A DNA stretch of 64,000 nt from Actinomycetota bacterium (lineage in GTDB: Bacteria; Actinomycetota; Actinomycetes; Streptosporangiales; Streptosporangiaceae): positions 1 to 64,000 of the forward strand of contig DAHVDE010000085.1 in NCBI GenBank assembly GCA_027313705.1, written 5' to 3'. A model generated the notes under the pieces. That model saw only the letters and a program-made list of their open reading frames with translations. It had not been told where the DNA came from and ran no database searches. This document shows, one piece after another, positions 8,662 through 16,646 of the stretch (position 1 is its first letter; every line of letters starts with the position of its first letter). Both the position numbers and the translations under genes were made by a program.

Positions 8662-8717
8662 CGGTACACGGCATGTACTTAAACATGGTGCATATATGGT
8701 ACAGTTATCTTGTACCA
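8662..8717 (+). promoter_or_regulatory. Probable YefM-YoeB operator (GTAC-centred palindromes)
   Basis: Four GTAC cores lie in 55 nt just before the antitoxin gene. One pair forms a clear inverted repeat, TGGTAC at 8697-8702 and GTACCA at 8712-8717; the other two cores are near 8664 and 8675. In E. coli YefM-YoeB binds palindromes with TGTACA cores, so autoregulation of the same kind is likely here. Confidence 0.55.
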
Positions 8718-8738
8718 ACGTGGAAGGAGTGTGCCGCA

Positions 8739-9008
8739 GTGGCTATCAGTGCCAGCGAGGCCCGCTCGCGCCTGTTCCCCCTCCTTCAGCAGGTCAACGA
8801 CGATCACGTACCAGTGAGGATCAACTCTAAGAGCGGGGACGTCGTGCTCATGTCGGCCGAGGACTTCGATTCCTGGCAGGAGACTGTCTACCTGCTGCGG
8901 TCTCCGGCCAACGCCCGGAGGCTGATGGAGGCCGTCGCCCGTGACAGGTCCGGGCAGGCTGCTGTCGTCAAGACGATGGAGGAACTGAACACCCTGGCGG
9001 GCGAGTAA
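8739..9008 (+). CDS. yefM: Phd/YefM-family antitoxin
   Basis: 89 residues from GTG at 8739, chosen because GGAAGGAG lies about 9 nt upstream and the protein then begins MAISASEARSRLFPLL, the standard start of the YefM fold. The middle shows VRINSKSGDVVLMSAEDFDSWQET, the usual strand-helix of the DNA-binding dimer. The C-terminal 35 residues are the flexible toxin-neutralising tail. The stop codon TAA abuts the GTG of the toxin with no spacing, so the pair is translationally coupled. It binds YoeB and represses its own promoter through the upstream GTAC palindromes. Confidence 0.92.
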   Translation: MAISASEARSRLFPLLQQVNDDHVPVRINSKSGDVVLMSAEDFDSWQETVYLLRSPANARRLMEAVARDRSGQAAVVKTMEELNTLAGE

Positions 9009-9272
9009 GTGAGAAGCATCCACTTCGATCCCGACGCGTGGGAAGACTTCCTGTACTGGCTTGGCGCAGACCGGAAGATGGCGACCAGGATCACCCGCCT
9101 CATCGGAGAGATCCAGCGCGATCCCTTCCAGGGCATAGGCAAGCCCGAGCCCCTCAAAGGCGACTTGTCCGGCTACTGGTCTCGTCGCATCGACGATGAG
9201 CATCGGCTGATCTACCGCGCAGATGCAAAAGAAGTGAAGATCATCAAGGCTCGTTATCACTACAGCGACTGA
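9009..9272 (+). CDS. yoeB: YoeB/RelE-superfamily toxin (ribosome-dependent mRNA endonuclease)
   Basis: 87 residues, the normal YoeB length. Family hallmarks are [16 protein letters not shown] near the N-terminus, [19 protein letters not shown] in the middle, and a C-terminal [14 protein letters not shown] with the catalytic Glu/His/Arg set, ending in ARYHYSD (terminal His-Tyr). YoeB enters the ribosomal A site and cleaves mRNA; it is held inactive by YefM, encoded directly upstream. All catalytic residues appear intact, so the module is probably active, in a region otherwise full of broken genes. Confidence 0.93.
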   Translation: MRSIHFDPDAWEDFLYWLGADRKMATRITRLIGEIQRDPFQGIGKPEPLKGDLSGYWSRRIDDEHRLIYRADAKEVKIIKARYHYSD

Positions 9273-9383
9273 CCAGGCCACCGCGCGGAGAATAGCCGGA
9301 GAAGTCGTCGGAGCCGGTACAAGACCGCAGGTCAGAAGCCATGTTGGAGATGGCTGTAAAACCGTCGGCTCAGTCTAATGGGG

Positions 9384-9608
9384 GCTACCGGGTTGGCCCG
9401 AAGGGGCAGACTCGGTTCCGGTAGCGCCCAGCGGGTGAGCACTTGCTCAGCCTGGCGATTTCAGGCCTAAAGTGCCCCTGCTGGCCGCGAGGAGGACTAG
9501 ACCGCTGATGGGGTGGCGTGCCCGTTGCTGGCTGGCGTGAGCACTGATCCATTAGGCCGCTGGTGTCCTTCTCCGTGCTGCCGCTGAGACGGGTGCCGTT
9601 CGCGGGAG
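9384..9608 (+). ncRNA. Structured IS110 left-end leader, candidate bridge RNA
   Basis: The non-coding stretch before the IS110 transposase start contains strong structure: an outer stem GCTACCGG (9384-9391) / CCGGTAGC (9418-9425), then TGAGC/GCTCA (9436-9440, 9445-9449, 4-nt loop), with further GC-rich pairing toward 9530. IS110-group elements carry their bridge RNA in exactly this left-end region, upstream of the recombinase. The loops would hold target- and donor-guide sequences. The recombinase gene downstream is truncated, so the RNA would be a relic or act only in trans. Assigned by position and visible hairpins, not by homology search. Confidence 0.4.
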
Positions 9609-10115
9609 GTGGCAGTGCTGTTCGCTGGTGATGACTGGTCGGAAGATCACCATGATGTGGAGGTGCAGGACGAGGCCGGGCGGGTGCTGGGACGGGCCCG
9701 GCTGGGCGAGGGCGGCGCGGGGCTTGCCCGGTTTCATGAGCTGATCGGGAGGTTCGCGGATGCGGACGCCGGGCCTGGTCAGGTGGCCGTGGGCATCGAG
9801 ACGGACCGGAGGCCGTGGGTAGCGGCGCTGATCGCTGCTGGTTTTGCCGTCTACGCGGTGAATCCGAGGCAGGCGGCCCGGTACCGCGAGCGGCACGGGA
9901 TGTCGGGTGCCAGGAGCGATGCCGGTGATGCGCATGTCCTGGCGGACATGGTCCGCGCCGACTCTCATCAGCTGCGGGTGGTGGCGGGCGACAGCGGCCG
10001 GGCTCAGGCGATCAAGGTGGTGGCCCGCGCCCATCAGGCCCTGATCTGGGAGCGGACCCGGCATGTGCTGCGGCTGCGCAGCGCGCTGCGGGAGGCTGCG
10101 GGACAAGCGGTGTAA
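9609..10115 (+). mobile_element. IS110-family transposase, N-terminal (DEDD) fragment
   Basis: From GTG at 9609 the 168 residues match the N-terminal RuvC-like half of IS110 recombinases: LFAGDDWSEDHHDVEV (first Asp), VAVGIETDRRPW (Glu), FAVYAVNPRQAARYRERHG and GARSDAGDAHVLADM (last Asp residues), then HVLRLRSALRE. It stops being family-like at about 10105. The rest of the gene is replaced by a helicase/methylase remnant. The complementary C-terminal half of a close relative lies at 4307-4780 in the same orientation. Without the second domain it cannot recombine DNA. Confidence 0.85.
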
Positions 10116-10117
10116 CG

Positions 10118-10713
10118 GCGGCGGGCACGCGATTCATAACCACTTCGTCGTCAAGGCCTTGCACTTGGTGCGGCCCGGCGGGCTGGTGGTCTTGCTGACC
10201 TCGCGGTACACGATGGATGCGCGGAATCCGGCCGCCCGGCAGTAGATGGCCGGGATGGCCGATCTGGTGGCGGCGGTGCGGCTGCCGAGTGGTGCTCATC
10301 AGCGGGCTGCGGGTACAGGGGTGGTCACTGACCTGCTCGTGCTGCGCCGCCGGGAGCCGGGACGCGAGCCGGCGGGTGCTGAGTGGGAGCAGGCTCGGCT
10401 GACTGAGCTTGACGGCGTCCAGGTGCCGGTCAGCCAGTACTTTCTTGATCACCCGGAGCATGTGCTCGGCGAACTGGGGACCGAGCACGGCATGTACAGG
10501 GCCGATGACCTGGTCGTCCGACCGGCCTCAGGCACGGACACCGCCGCCACGTTGGGACAGGTGCTTGACCGGATTGCCGGGGAGGCTCGGTCTGCAGGCT
10601 TGATGTGGTGCCGAGCGACGGGCTTTGCGGCAGATGTGGTTCAGGAGCCTGCTCCGCGCGGACGACAGGTCGCGACATACCGACCCCGGTTCGGCGCGGC
10701 TTCCGCGCCATGA
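10118..10713 (+). pseudogene. Fragment of a large DNA methylase/helicase protein with in-frame stop
   Basis: The frame reads HNHFVVKALHLVRPGGLVVLLTSRY then MADLVAAVRLPSGAH and TDLLVLRRREPG. These correspond to the end of a gamma-class N6-adenine methylase domain of the very large SNF2-helicase/methylase proteins found on actinobacterial plasmids and ICEs. It continues with VPVSQYFLDHPEHVLGELG and MYRADDLVV, also typical. A TAG at 10243-10245 interrupts it where the family usually has a codon such as GAG, and both ends are missing. The last family-like residues are near 10600. Clearly a decayed piece of a mobile-element gene. Confidence 0.65.
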
Positions 10714-10911
10714 CCCTCTGGCTGAGGTCGACGGATGCCTGCGCGACCGGCTCGACGACATGGACGCCGATTACGGTCGCCTGCCAGACGACAGCTAGCG
10801 AGCTGACCAGCCGGTCGTGCTGCCCGGGCACATCGATGACGGGGTGCCGTCCGCCATGCAACCAGGGCGCCGCGCGACCTGGGCGGCGCGCGGCCTGGGT
10901 ACCTGGTGTTC
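10714..10911 (+). other. Short remnant region
   Basis: A frame ending at TAG 10797-10799 reads DPLAEVDGCLRDRLDDMDADYG and looks like the tail of some protein, possibly of the preceding decayed gene in another frame. The rest, up to 10911, holds a weak GC-rich stem (CCGCGCG / CGCGCGG near 10870-10895) that could terminate transcription from either side. Confidence 0.3.
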
Positions 10912-11376
10912 TTACCGTGTTCTGAGGGCGGGCGGTTCGTAGTCGGCCGGGTTGGTGCGGACCTTGATGAAGGCCCAGACGCCGGCCGGGCCGACCGGGA
11001 TGTCGTGAAGGCGGCCCTCGAAGCTGATGGTGACTGACTGGCGCCGGGAGGGGGCGGCGCCGTAGGCGAAGCAGGCGCCGCCGATCTGGCCGCCGGTCCG
11101 CAGCGGCCCGAGGTCGCTCAGGGCGCCTGCTCCGGAGGAGGACGCACCGTGCCAGGTCCCGTTGTCCCAGGTCCAGGCTTCGGCTTCGAGTTCGGCACCG
11201 TCCCCGTTGCCATCGATCACCGCGAAACCGAAGTCTCCGTCGCTGACGGCCGCCAGGATGCGGGCATAGCGAGGATGCCAGCCGCCGCGCGCGAGGACCT
11301 CTTCCTCAGACAAGCCAGGATGGTCATGTCCAGTCAGGCGGTCCTTCCGATAGTGGCCTGGCCCGTCGGCGTTCAT
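10912..11376 (-). CDS. Conserved hypothetical protein
   Basis: 154 residues, soluble, no signal peptide or membrane segment. It begins with a polar N-terminus, then EEEVLARGGWHPRYARILAAVSDGDFGFAVIDGNG. The middle is acidic and Trp-rich (AEAWTWDNGTWHG), ending with VWAFIKVRTNPADYEPP. I do not recognise a domain. It lies 71 nt downstream of the Nudix gene on the same strand and could be the last gene of that operon, or an independent small gene with its own promoter. No strong ribosome binding site is evident at the ATG 11376. Confidence 0.6.
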   Translation of the reverse strand: MNADGPGHYRKDRLTGHDHPGLSEEEVLARGGWHPRYARILAAVSDGDFGFAVIDGNGDGAELEAEAWTWDNGTWHGASSSGAGALSDLGPLRTGGQIGGACFAYGAAPSRRQSVTISFEGRLHDIPVGPAGVWAFIKVRTNPADYEPPALRTR

Positions 11377-11447
11377 GGAAGTCAGGGTAGCTACGCGGAT
11401 GCGCTGACATCTTTACCCGGTCGGCCCGGACAGTATCGGCGGTCGTT

Positions 11448-11888
11448 TTACCAGCCGTTCAAGGCGAACGTGGCGCCTGAGCTGATCGCGCGCAGTACGG
11501 CGCTGGTGTATTCAACGGTGTCGGCTGGCGGTCGTGCGGGGTCCGCCCAGACGATGCCGGAGCACTTGACGGGCTCGTTGTTGACCGGTTCGCCGTGCCA
11601 TTGCTCGGGTTCGAAGACGAATCCGAGCCGGGTGCAGCTGATCCCCGGGTTGCGTTGGTGGATGGACAGCAACAGTCGCAGGGTAGCGGGTTCGAGAGCG
11701 ATTCCGGTTTCCTCACGGGTTTCGCGGATGGCTGTCTGGAGGATGTTCTCGCCTTCTTCGAGGTGGCCGCTGGGCAGGCAGAGCTGGCCGCTGGCGTAGA
11801 CGTTCCCTGCTCGGCGCAGCAGGAGGACCTTCCCGTCCCGGCGAAGTATGACGTGAGCGTCGACGATGCTGGTGAAACGGTCAGGCAC
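11448..11888 (-). CDS. Nudix hydrolase
   Basis: 146 residues. The Nudix box is complete: G41-x5-E47-x7-R55-E56-T-x-E59-E60-x-G62, matching GX5EX7REUXEEXGU, so the Mg-dependent pyrophosphohydrolase active site should work. It cleaves a nucleoside diphosphate linked to another moiety; the substrate is not predictable from the box. It begins at GTG 11888 inside the end of the kinase gene (8-nt overlap), the last step of a five-gene overlapping chain that also encodes a radical SAM enzyme, a methyltransferase-like protein, an ASCH protein and a kinase. In that setting it probably hydrolyses or sanitises a modified nucleotide. Confidence 0.9.
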   Translation of the reverse strand: MPDRFTSIVDAHVILRRDGKVLLLRRAGNVYASGQLCLPSGHLEEGENILQTAIRETREETGIALEPATLRLLLSIHQRNPGISCTRLGFVFEPEQWHGEPVNNEPVKCSGIVWADPARPPADTVEYTSAVLRAISSGATFALNGW

Positions 11889-12459
11889 GTGGTCCTCCGG
11901 AAAGGCGTCCGCTGCCGCCAGCGATGTGGCGGATGATATCCGCGGCGATCATCTCGGGAGTCCGGCTCGTGACCGGCACGATGAGGTCGGCCAGGGTCCG
12001 GACAGCGCGGATGTCGTGCTCGATCGGGTGGGCAGCACGGTGACGGTCGGCCGCGATTGCCGTCCCGTCGCGGCTGCTGGCGCGGGTGAGGCCGGTCTCC
12101 GGCGCTAAGTCCAGATAGACAATGATCGTGCGCATCGGAGATGTGAGCCGTTTCAGCGTCACGGCAGCTTCAGCGTGCCGTATTCCTTCCACGATGGCGC
12201 CGTCTCCAGGCTTCCATGCTGCCTGGTCCAGGACGCGCCGGGTGAATGCCTCCCAGCCGTCGGCGATGAGTTGCGCGCCAATTTGCTGTAACCGGTCGCG
12301 GCCGGTCGGGGCACCGTCGCGAGCGGCTACGGCGCGCACGGCATCGCCGTAGGAGGCGCAAGCCCAGTTGGTTCGCTCAGAAAGCAACGTGGCGGTGGTC
12401 GTCTTTCCTGAGCCGATCGGCCCGGATATCCCGATGACGGCGGGCTGCAGGCTGGTCAT
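11881..12459 (-). CDS. P-loop nucleoside/nucleotide kinase-like ATPase
   Basis: 192 residues with a Walker A loop GPIGSGKTTTA at residues 13-23. An aspartate-containing strand GAIVEGIRHAEAA follows, and then a lid-like region rich in Arg (GLTRASSRDGTAI). The layout resembles dephospho-CoA kinase/dNMP kinase-type enzymes of the AAA_33/Zeta-like set rather than an AAA+ motor. It probably phosphorylates a nucleoside, nucleotide or cofactor. The ATG overlaps the ASCH gene stop (ATGA at 12456-12459) and its end overlaps the Nudix start, so all are co-translated. Exact substrate unknown. Confidence 0.8.
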   Translation of the reverse strand: MTSLQPAVIGISGPIGSGKTTTATLLSERTNWACASYGDAVRAVAARDGAPTGRDRLQQIGAQLIADGWEAFTRRVLDQAAWKPGDGAIVEGIRHAEAAVTLKRLTSPMRTIIVYLDLAPETGLTRASSRDGTAIAADRHRAAHPIEHDIRAVRTLADLIVPVTSRTPEMIAADIIRHIAGGSGRLSGGPRA

Positions 12460-12980
12460 AGGAGCGCGAGCTGTGCGCGGGCGCGGGTCAGCGGTGCCCA
12501 GCCGCGCCGGTCTTTCTTCGGGAACGGCAGGCCGGGCAGCTTACGGACATGCCGGATCTGGATCAGGGTGGCGTAGGTGCAGTCCGCGCGTTGCTGCCAG
12601 AACTCGTCATCGTCGGCGCGGATCTGGGCCGCGAACCGGTCTCGGATCTCGGTGACCCTGGCCGGGCTAAGCCGATAGCAGGACACGGGTCCGGCTAGGA
12701 AAGCGCCGCTGACTGGCCCGCCGGGCTTCTTGATCGCCACGATGTCACCTTCGCAGAGCGCGCCGTACGGGGCGCACCGGACACGGGAGAACCGGGACTC
12801 GATGGTTTTCGATCCGTCCAGCAGCCAGCCGAGGAACGGCTCGGTCAGCACGGCAAGGTGCAGGCCAGCCGTGCCGTCGGCGAGCCGGTCGAGTGCCGCA
12901 GCCCAGGGTGTTTCATTGCCGAGATGCCCGCGGATTTGGCTGGACAGCAGCTGTGCCGCCTCGGCGGTGCTCGCGGTCAT
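12456..12980 (-). CDS. ASCH-domain protein
   Basis: 174 residues. After about 40 helical residues comes LAVLTEPFLGWLLDGSKTIESRFSR, the opening strand-helix and the GxKxxExR motif of the ASCH (PUA-like) fold. This is followed by EGDIVAIKKPGGPVSGAF, the typical barrel strand with a lysine-rich loop. ASCH domains bind RNA or modified nucleosides, and some are hydrolases (YqfB removes acetyl from N4-acetylcytidine). The C-terminal 70 residues, with a FWQQRADCTYATLIQ segment, appear specific to this subfamily. It sits in the middle of the overlapping operon (ATGA overlaps both sides), supporting a role in modified-nucleotide chemistry. Confidence 0.82.
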   Translation of the reverse strand: MTASTAEAAQLLSSQIRGHLGNETPWAAALDRLADGTAGLHLAVLTEPFLGWLLDGSKTIESRFSRVRCAPYGALCEGDIVAIKKPGGPVSGAFLAGPVSCYRLSPARVTEIRDRFAAQIRADDDEFWQQRADCTYATLIQIRHVRKLPGLPFPKKDRRGWAPLTRARAQLALL

Positions 12981-14299
12981 GACGCGCTCCAGGCGATGGC
13001 AGGGTGTGGTGTCGGCTGCCCGCTGATGCTATCGGCAGGCTCGCTGGCTGCGGGGCCGCTTGCGAGTTCGGCGCGCGTGAGCCTGGCGAGCTGGTCAACG
13101 GCGTGCTCAATCCGCGATATCTCGGCGGGATTCGGGGGTCGGCCGAGCCAGGTCCCGGCGGCCGGGAGTGCTGGCTCTCCGTCCGCGAGCGCGCTGGCGA
13201 TGACGGCCAGGAGTCCGGGAGCGCGGCAGCCGAAGACCCGGTTGCTCGCGGTCCAGACCGCTGCCCGGCACCGAGTCAGGTCACGTCGGCTGACCGACGT
13301 CAGGATGTCCCCGTCAACGAGGGGGATCAGCCGAGGGTCGGCGGGCCGGGTCTTGTCCGCTGCCTGGGGATCGAGCCGGAATCGCAGCCGTGCGCGGTTA
13401 AGCACGACTTCTCGCCACGACTGTTCGCTATCGAGTTCCGGCCTTTCCCGCTGTCGTACGGTGGTGTGCCGCAGCTCGATCAGGTCACCGCGACGCCAGG
13501 TCAGCGGGACAGCGGCGGCCAGCCCGTTCCTTTCCAGTACAAGCCGCTCGAACGGCGGGCAGTTGTATTCCAGTGTCCCGGGACTGATCCGGACTGGCTG
13601 CAGGCCGCATGTAGCTGCGTATGCCAGTAGCTCAGACCTTTCGGCCAGGATGCCCGGGCGAGTGCCCGCGCCCGGCTGTGCGAGCAGCACTGTGGCACCC
13701 AGCATGCTGACCTGCGCTGTGGCCCACAAGAACACCCGGGTATGCGCCGGGTACCAGGGCGGGTCGGCGGCCACGACCCGCGCTTGCAGGTGCGGCAGGT
13801 TGTCGCGCGCCAGGTCGCAGCGCAGGGCTGCACGGGGCGCAGCCTTGTTCAGTACCGCGTTGACGGCCGGGTTAGCTTCCAGCAGTGCCCAGCGGCGGCC
13901 GTCCGGCCGAGCGGCCGCGGCTTTGAGTACTGTCGGCGTTCCGAGCAGCGCGATGATGTCTCCGGAATCACTGACCTGCACACACTGGGCGCGCAGCCTT
14001 TCAGCCGCGTCTGGGGTGAACCGCCAGTCGTAGTCCAGCGGATGCGGGCAAGGCAAGCTGTCATCTTCGCCGGCGAGAACATCGTTATCTTGATGTGCTA
14101 GAGCACGAGGGTTCAGTCGTTCGGCGGCAGCCGGATCGATCAGCTGCCGGGCGGCGAGGTAGTCGAGCGCGACGGCCGCATCGTCCGGGCCGACGCCAGG
14201 CAGGCTGGCCAGCAGGTCCGCGAATGTGGCGCAGTGCCCGGCTGCCTGTGCGATCAGCAACTCGATCACCGACCGGTGCACCTCGGCGGCCATATCCAT
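12977..14299 (-). CDS. DPPW-motif methyltransferase / BpsA-like aminopropyltransferase
   Basis: About 440 residues. I chose the ATG at 14299 because AGGAG lies 7 nt upstream; an in-frame ATG at 14332 would overlap the radical SAM stop. The N-terminal ~70 residues look like a winged helix (SVIELLIAQAAGHCATFADLL). A Rossmann region follows (SGDIIALLGTPTVLKAA, then RRWALLEANPAVNAVL, with an acidic residue where SAM ribose is bound) and ADPPWYPAHTRVFLWA around residue 179, the DPPW/Y motif of amino-methyltransferases. The domain order resembles BpsA, which makes branched polyamines. The C-terminal 180 residues are unassigned. Second gene of the overlapping operon; most likely modifies an exocyclic amine. 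Confidence 0.65.
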   Translation of the reverse strand: MDMAAEVHRSVIELLIAQAAGHCATFADLLASLPGVGPDDAAVALDYLAARQLIDPAAAERLNPRALAHQDNDVLAGEDDSLPCPHPLDYDWRFTPDAAERLRAQCVQVSDSGDIIALLGTPTVLKAAAARPDGRRWALLEANPAVNAVLNKAAPRAALRCDLARDNLPHLQARVVAADPPWYPAHTRVFLWATAQVSMLGATVLLAQPGAGTRPGILAERSELLAYAATCGLQPVRISPGTLEYNCPPFERLVLERNGLAAAVPLTWRRGDLIELRHTTVRQRERPELDSEQSWREVVLNRARLRFRLDPQAADKTRPADPRLIPLVDGDILTSVSRRDLTRCRAAVWTASNRVFGCRAPGLLAVIASALADGEPALPAAGTWLGRPPNPAEISRIEHAVDQLARLTRAELASGPAASEPADSISGQPTPHPAIAWSAS

Positions 14300-14315
14300 T
14301 ACGCGGCTCCTGACG

Positions 14316-15308
14316 TCAGAGCGTGATCTCATCGATGGGCCGTTGCCGATCGGCCGGAGTGAACCTCGCCTCGACCTCGGTGTTCCACGCCTCGATCGCC
14401 TGGTTCTGTACGTCGAGGGCCTGTCGGCGGGCAGCGGTCAACCGCGGGGCGACCGGTCCCCACACCTCGATCTCCAGTGGGACGGTGCGGAGCGGGAGCG
14501 CGTCGCTGATCCGCTGAAGCCGGTCGATGAACCGCGCCACCTTCTCGCCGATCCGCTCCCCGACTGGGCCGGTGAGCGTGACGTAGGCGTACAGGTCCAT
14601 CCCGGTGGCGAGCAGCCGGGCGAACAGCTCGAATTGCCGGTCGAACAGTTCCGGTGCGGCCCGCGTGTTGAACGCGAACGACTCGGCGTCGAATCCCTTG
14701 AAACAGCACACCCGCCCGTACCTCGGATGGGTCGCGATAAGTTCGCGCTGAGTCTCGGTCAGGTGGGACCAGAAATAAGGGCCGGAAAGATTGTCGTCTG
14801 ACCACACGTACACATCGCCGGCCCGGCGCTCGTCCAGGGCCTGAAGCGTCCATGCCACCCATTCCGGGACCAGGTCAGGCTGGCCGCCCGACAGGTCGAG
14901 GATGCCCGGTCGCTCAGGTTCGGCTAGATAGCGGTCCACTAGCTCGGCGGCGGCGAACCATTGCGCTTTCTTCTCGTTGCCGGACAGCAGTGAGAAGGGA
15001 ACGTAGCAATACCAGCAGCGCCAGTTGCAAACCGCGTTCTGGAATACCTGCGCCCGCATCTGGTCGCCAGGCGGGATGCCGAGAGCTGCGGCGGCCGGGA
15101 GGATGGGCAGCGGATTCGGCGGCCACCCTGGGCTTGCCGCCGAGGAGAAGTGCCGGATCCGGCCGTAGCCGCCGCAGTTGACCGGTTCGGACAGGTCGTT
15201 CTCTTGCGCAGTTCCGCGCAGATCGCTGATCAGCAGAGCCTGGACAGACAGGTCGACGGCCTTGGCCCGCAACTGCGCGGAGTAGGCGTCGGTGTCGATA
15301 GCGGTCAT
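14316..15308 (-). CDS. Radical SAM enzyme
   Basis: 330 residues with the canonical CX3CX2C cluster motif CNWRCWYC (Cys94, Cys98, Cys101), which ligates the SAM-binding [4Fe-4S] centre. ILDLSGGQPDLVPEW follows, where the GGE/GGQ SAM-amine contact lies, and VYVWSDDNLSG is the next beta strand of the TIM-like barrel. No SPASM or Twitch cysteine cluster is evident at the C-terminus, so it has a single cluster. It lies at the head of the chain of overlapping genes (methyltransferase-like, ASCH, kinase, Nudix), 135 nt downstream of an M20 hydrolase gene. It most likely performs the committing radical step on a nucleotide or small substrate. Confidence 0.88.
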   Translation of the reverse strand: MTAIDTDAYSAQLRAKAVDLSVQALLISDLRGTAQENDLSEPVNCGGYGRIRHFSSAASPGWPPNPLPILPAAAALGIPPGDQMRAQVFQNAVCNWRCWYCYVPFSLLSGNEKKAQWFAAAELVDRYLAEPERPGILDLSGGQPDLVPEWVAWTLQALDERRAGDVYVWSDDNLSGPYFWSHLTETQRELIATHPRYGRVCCFKGFDAESFAFNTRAAPELFDRQFELFARLLATGMDLYAYVTLTGPVGERIGEKVARFIDRLQRISDALPLRTVPLEIEVWGPVAPRLTAARRQALDVQNQAIEAWNTEVEARFTPADRQRPIDEITL

Positions 15309-15443
15309 GGTGCCCTCCGCTGTCGGCGAAGCGGTTTACCAGGCCACCATCACCCGGCGGGGGCGAGCGAACCAGCGCACGGGCTGACGGTCTGATGTCA
15401 TTTCATTACTGCCGCGTTGCTGACAGCAGCTCATAAGAGCAGG

Positions 15444-16646
15444 TCAGGCAGGTGCGAGCATCATTAGGCAAGCCCGGTGATAGGCCGCCTGGATCATCGG
15501 AATCGAGTCGATACGAACCTTTTCATCGGTGCCGTGCAGTCCTTCGTAATCCACGCCGAAGCCGGCTGTCGCTGCGATGCCGAGGCCGGCCAGGTAATTG
15601 CCGATGTTCGAAGGCCCCGCGATCTTCGCCGACGGTGACAGACCGACCTGGCGTGCGGCCGTCAGGAGCGTGTTCTTCAGCGCGCTGCTATCAGGCAGCC
15701 AGTAGGCAGGCCAGCACGTCGTGACCTCGACACCGGTTGGCCGGGTGCCGGGCCAGTCCGCGTCCGCCTTCGCCGTGACCACGCCGAGCAGCGCCCTGGC
15801 GGCCTGTTCGTCGAACGCCGGGGTGAGCCGCACGTCGACCTTGAGAGTGCACAGGTCCGGCACCGCCGTATAGCCCATGCCGCCTGCGATCTCGGTCACC
15901 GTCACCCGGGCGGGAAGAGGGAAATCCGGTCCCGCGGTCGCCGGCAAAACTGCCTCGTTCAGCGCGGACACGACCTGCGTTGCCTTGGCGATCGCGTTGG
16001 GAGTGACGGCGCGGCCACCGGAGTGACCGGCGACGCCATGCACGCTGACATCAGCCCTCAGCACACCACGGCCGCCGGTCACCAGGTAATCGGGCCCCGG
16101 GTAACCGATCATCACCCCGGCCACCTGGTCGGGTGCGCCCGGGCCTTCGAAGTAGGCGCGGGCACCGCCGAATCCTCCGGTGTGCTCGTCCAAGTCGAAC
16201 AGTAGCGTCAAGTTCCCGGCCAGCTCCGCTTTCGCCAGGCGCGCGGCGATGTGGGCGAAGATCGACGCACCGGTCTTGGAATCCGACGAGCCCCGGCCAT
16301 GCAGCCAGCCCTGGTCGATCTGACCGGACAACGGGGGATGCGTCCAGGCGGCTTCGTCTCCGAACGGAGCGGTATCCAGGCAGGCATCCAACACGTAACG
16401 CGGTCCCCGGCCGGAGCCCACCTCGCAGACCAGAGCGACCGCCTCGCCACCCGGCCCAGTCAGAAGGCGCGGCATCAGGCCCTGTCCGACCAGCCAGGCT
16501 GACATCGCGTCCAGCACCGGGCCGCACGGATCCGCCCCAGCACGGCTCGGGATCCGGATAAGTTCACGGGCCAAGCCGACGACAGCCCGGTGATCCCGGT
16601 GAGCATCCCGCAGAAGGCTGGACATCGAGATCGCGGTCGCCGTCAT
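15444..16646 (-). CDS. M20-family metallohydrolase (ArgE/DapE/ACY1-like)
   Basis: 400 residues with the M20 order of motifs: VLDACLDTAPFG (first metal-ligand strand), GRGSSDSKTGASIF (bridging Asp), LTLLFDLDEHTGGFGG (general base/ligand segment), a lid domain, and GFGVDYEGLHGTDEKV with the last His ligand. The family normally has G-H-x-D in the first motif; here the His is Cys (A-C-L-D). That may change metal preference or lower activity. M20 enzymes hydrolyse amide bonds of acylated amino acids or small conjugates. Its ATG overlaps the regulator stop (ATGA at 16643-16646), so the two genes form one unit upstream of the radical SAM gene. Confidence 0.85.
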   Translation of the reverse strand: MTATAISMSSLLRDAHRDHRAVVGLARELIRIPSRAGADPCGPVLDAMSAWLVGQGLMPRLLTGPGGEAVALVCEVGSGRGPRYVLDACLDTAPFGDEAAWTHPPLSGQIDQGWLHGRGSSDSKTGASIFAHIAARLAKAELAGNLTLLFDLDEHTGGFGGARAYFEGPGAPDQVAGVMIGYPGPDYLVTGGRGVLRADVSVHGVAGHSGGRAVTPNAIAKATQVVSALNEAVLPATAGPDFPLPARVTVTEIAGGMGYTAVPDLCTLKVDVRLTPAFDEQAARALLGVVTAKADADWPGTRPTGVEVTTCWPAYWLPDSSALKNTLLTAARQVGLSPSAKIAGPSNIGNYLAGLGIAATAGFGVDYEGLHGTDEKVRIDSIPMIQAAYHRACLMMLAPA

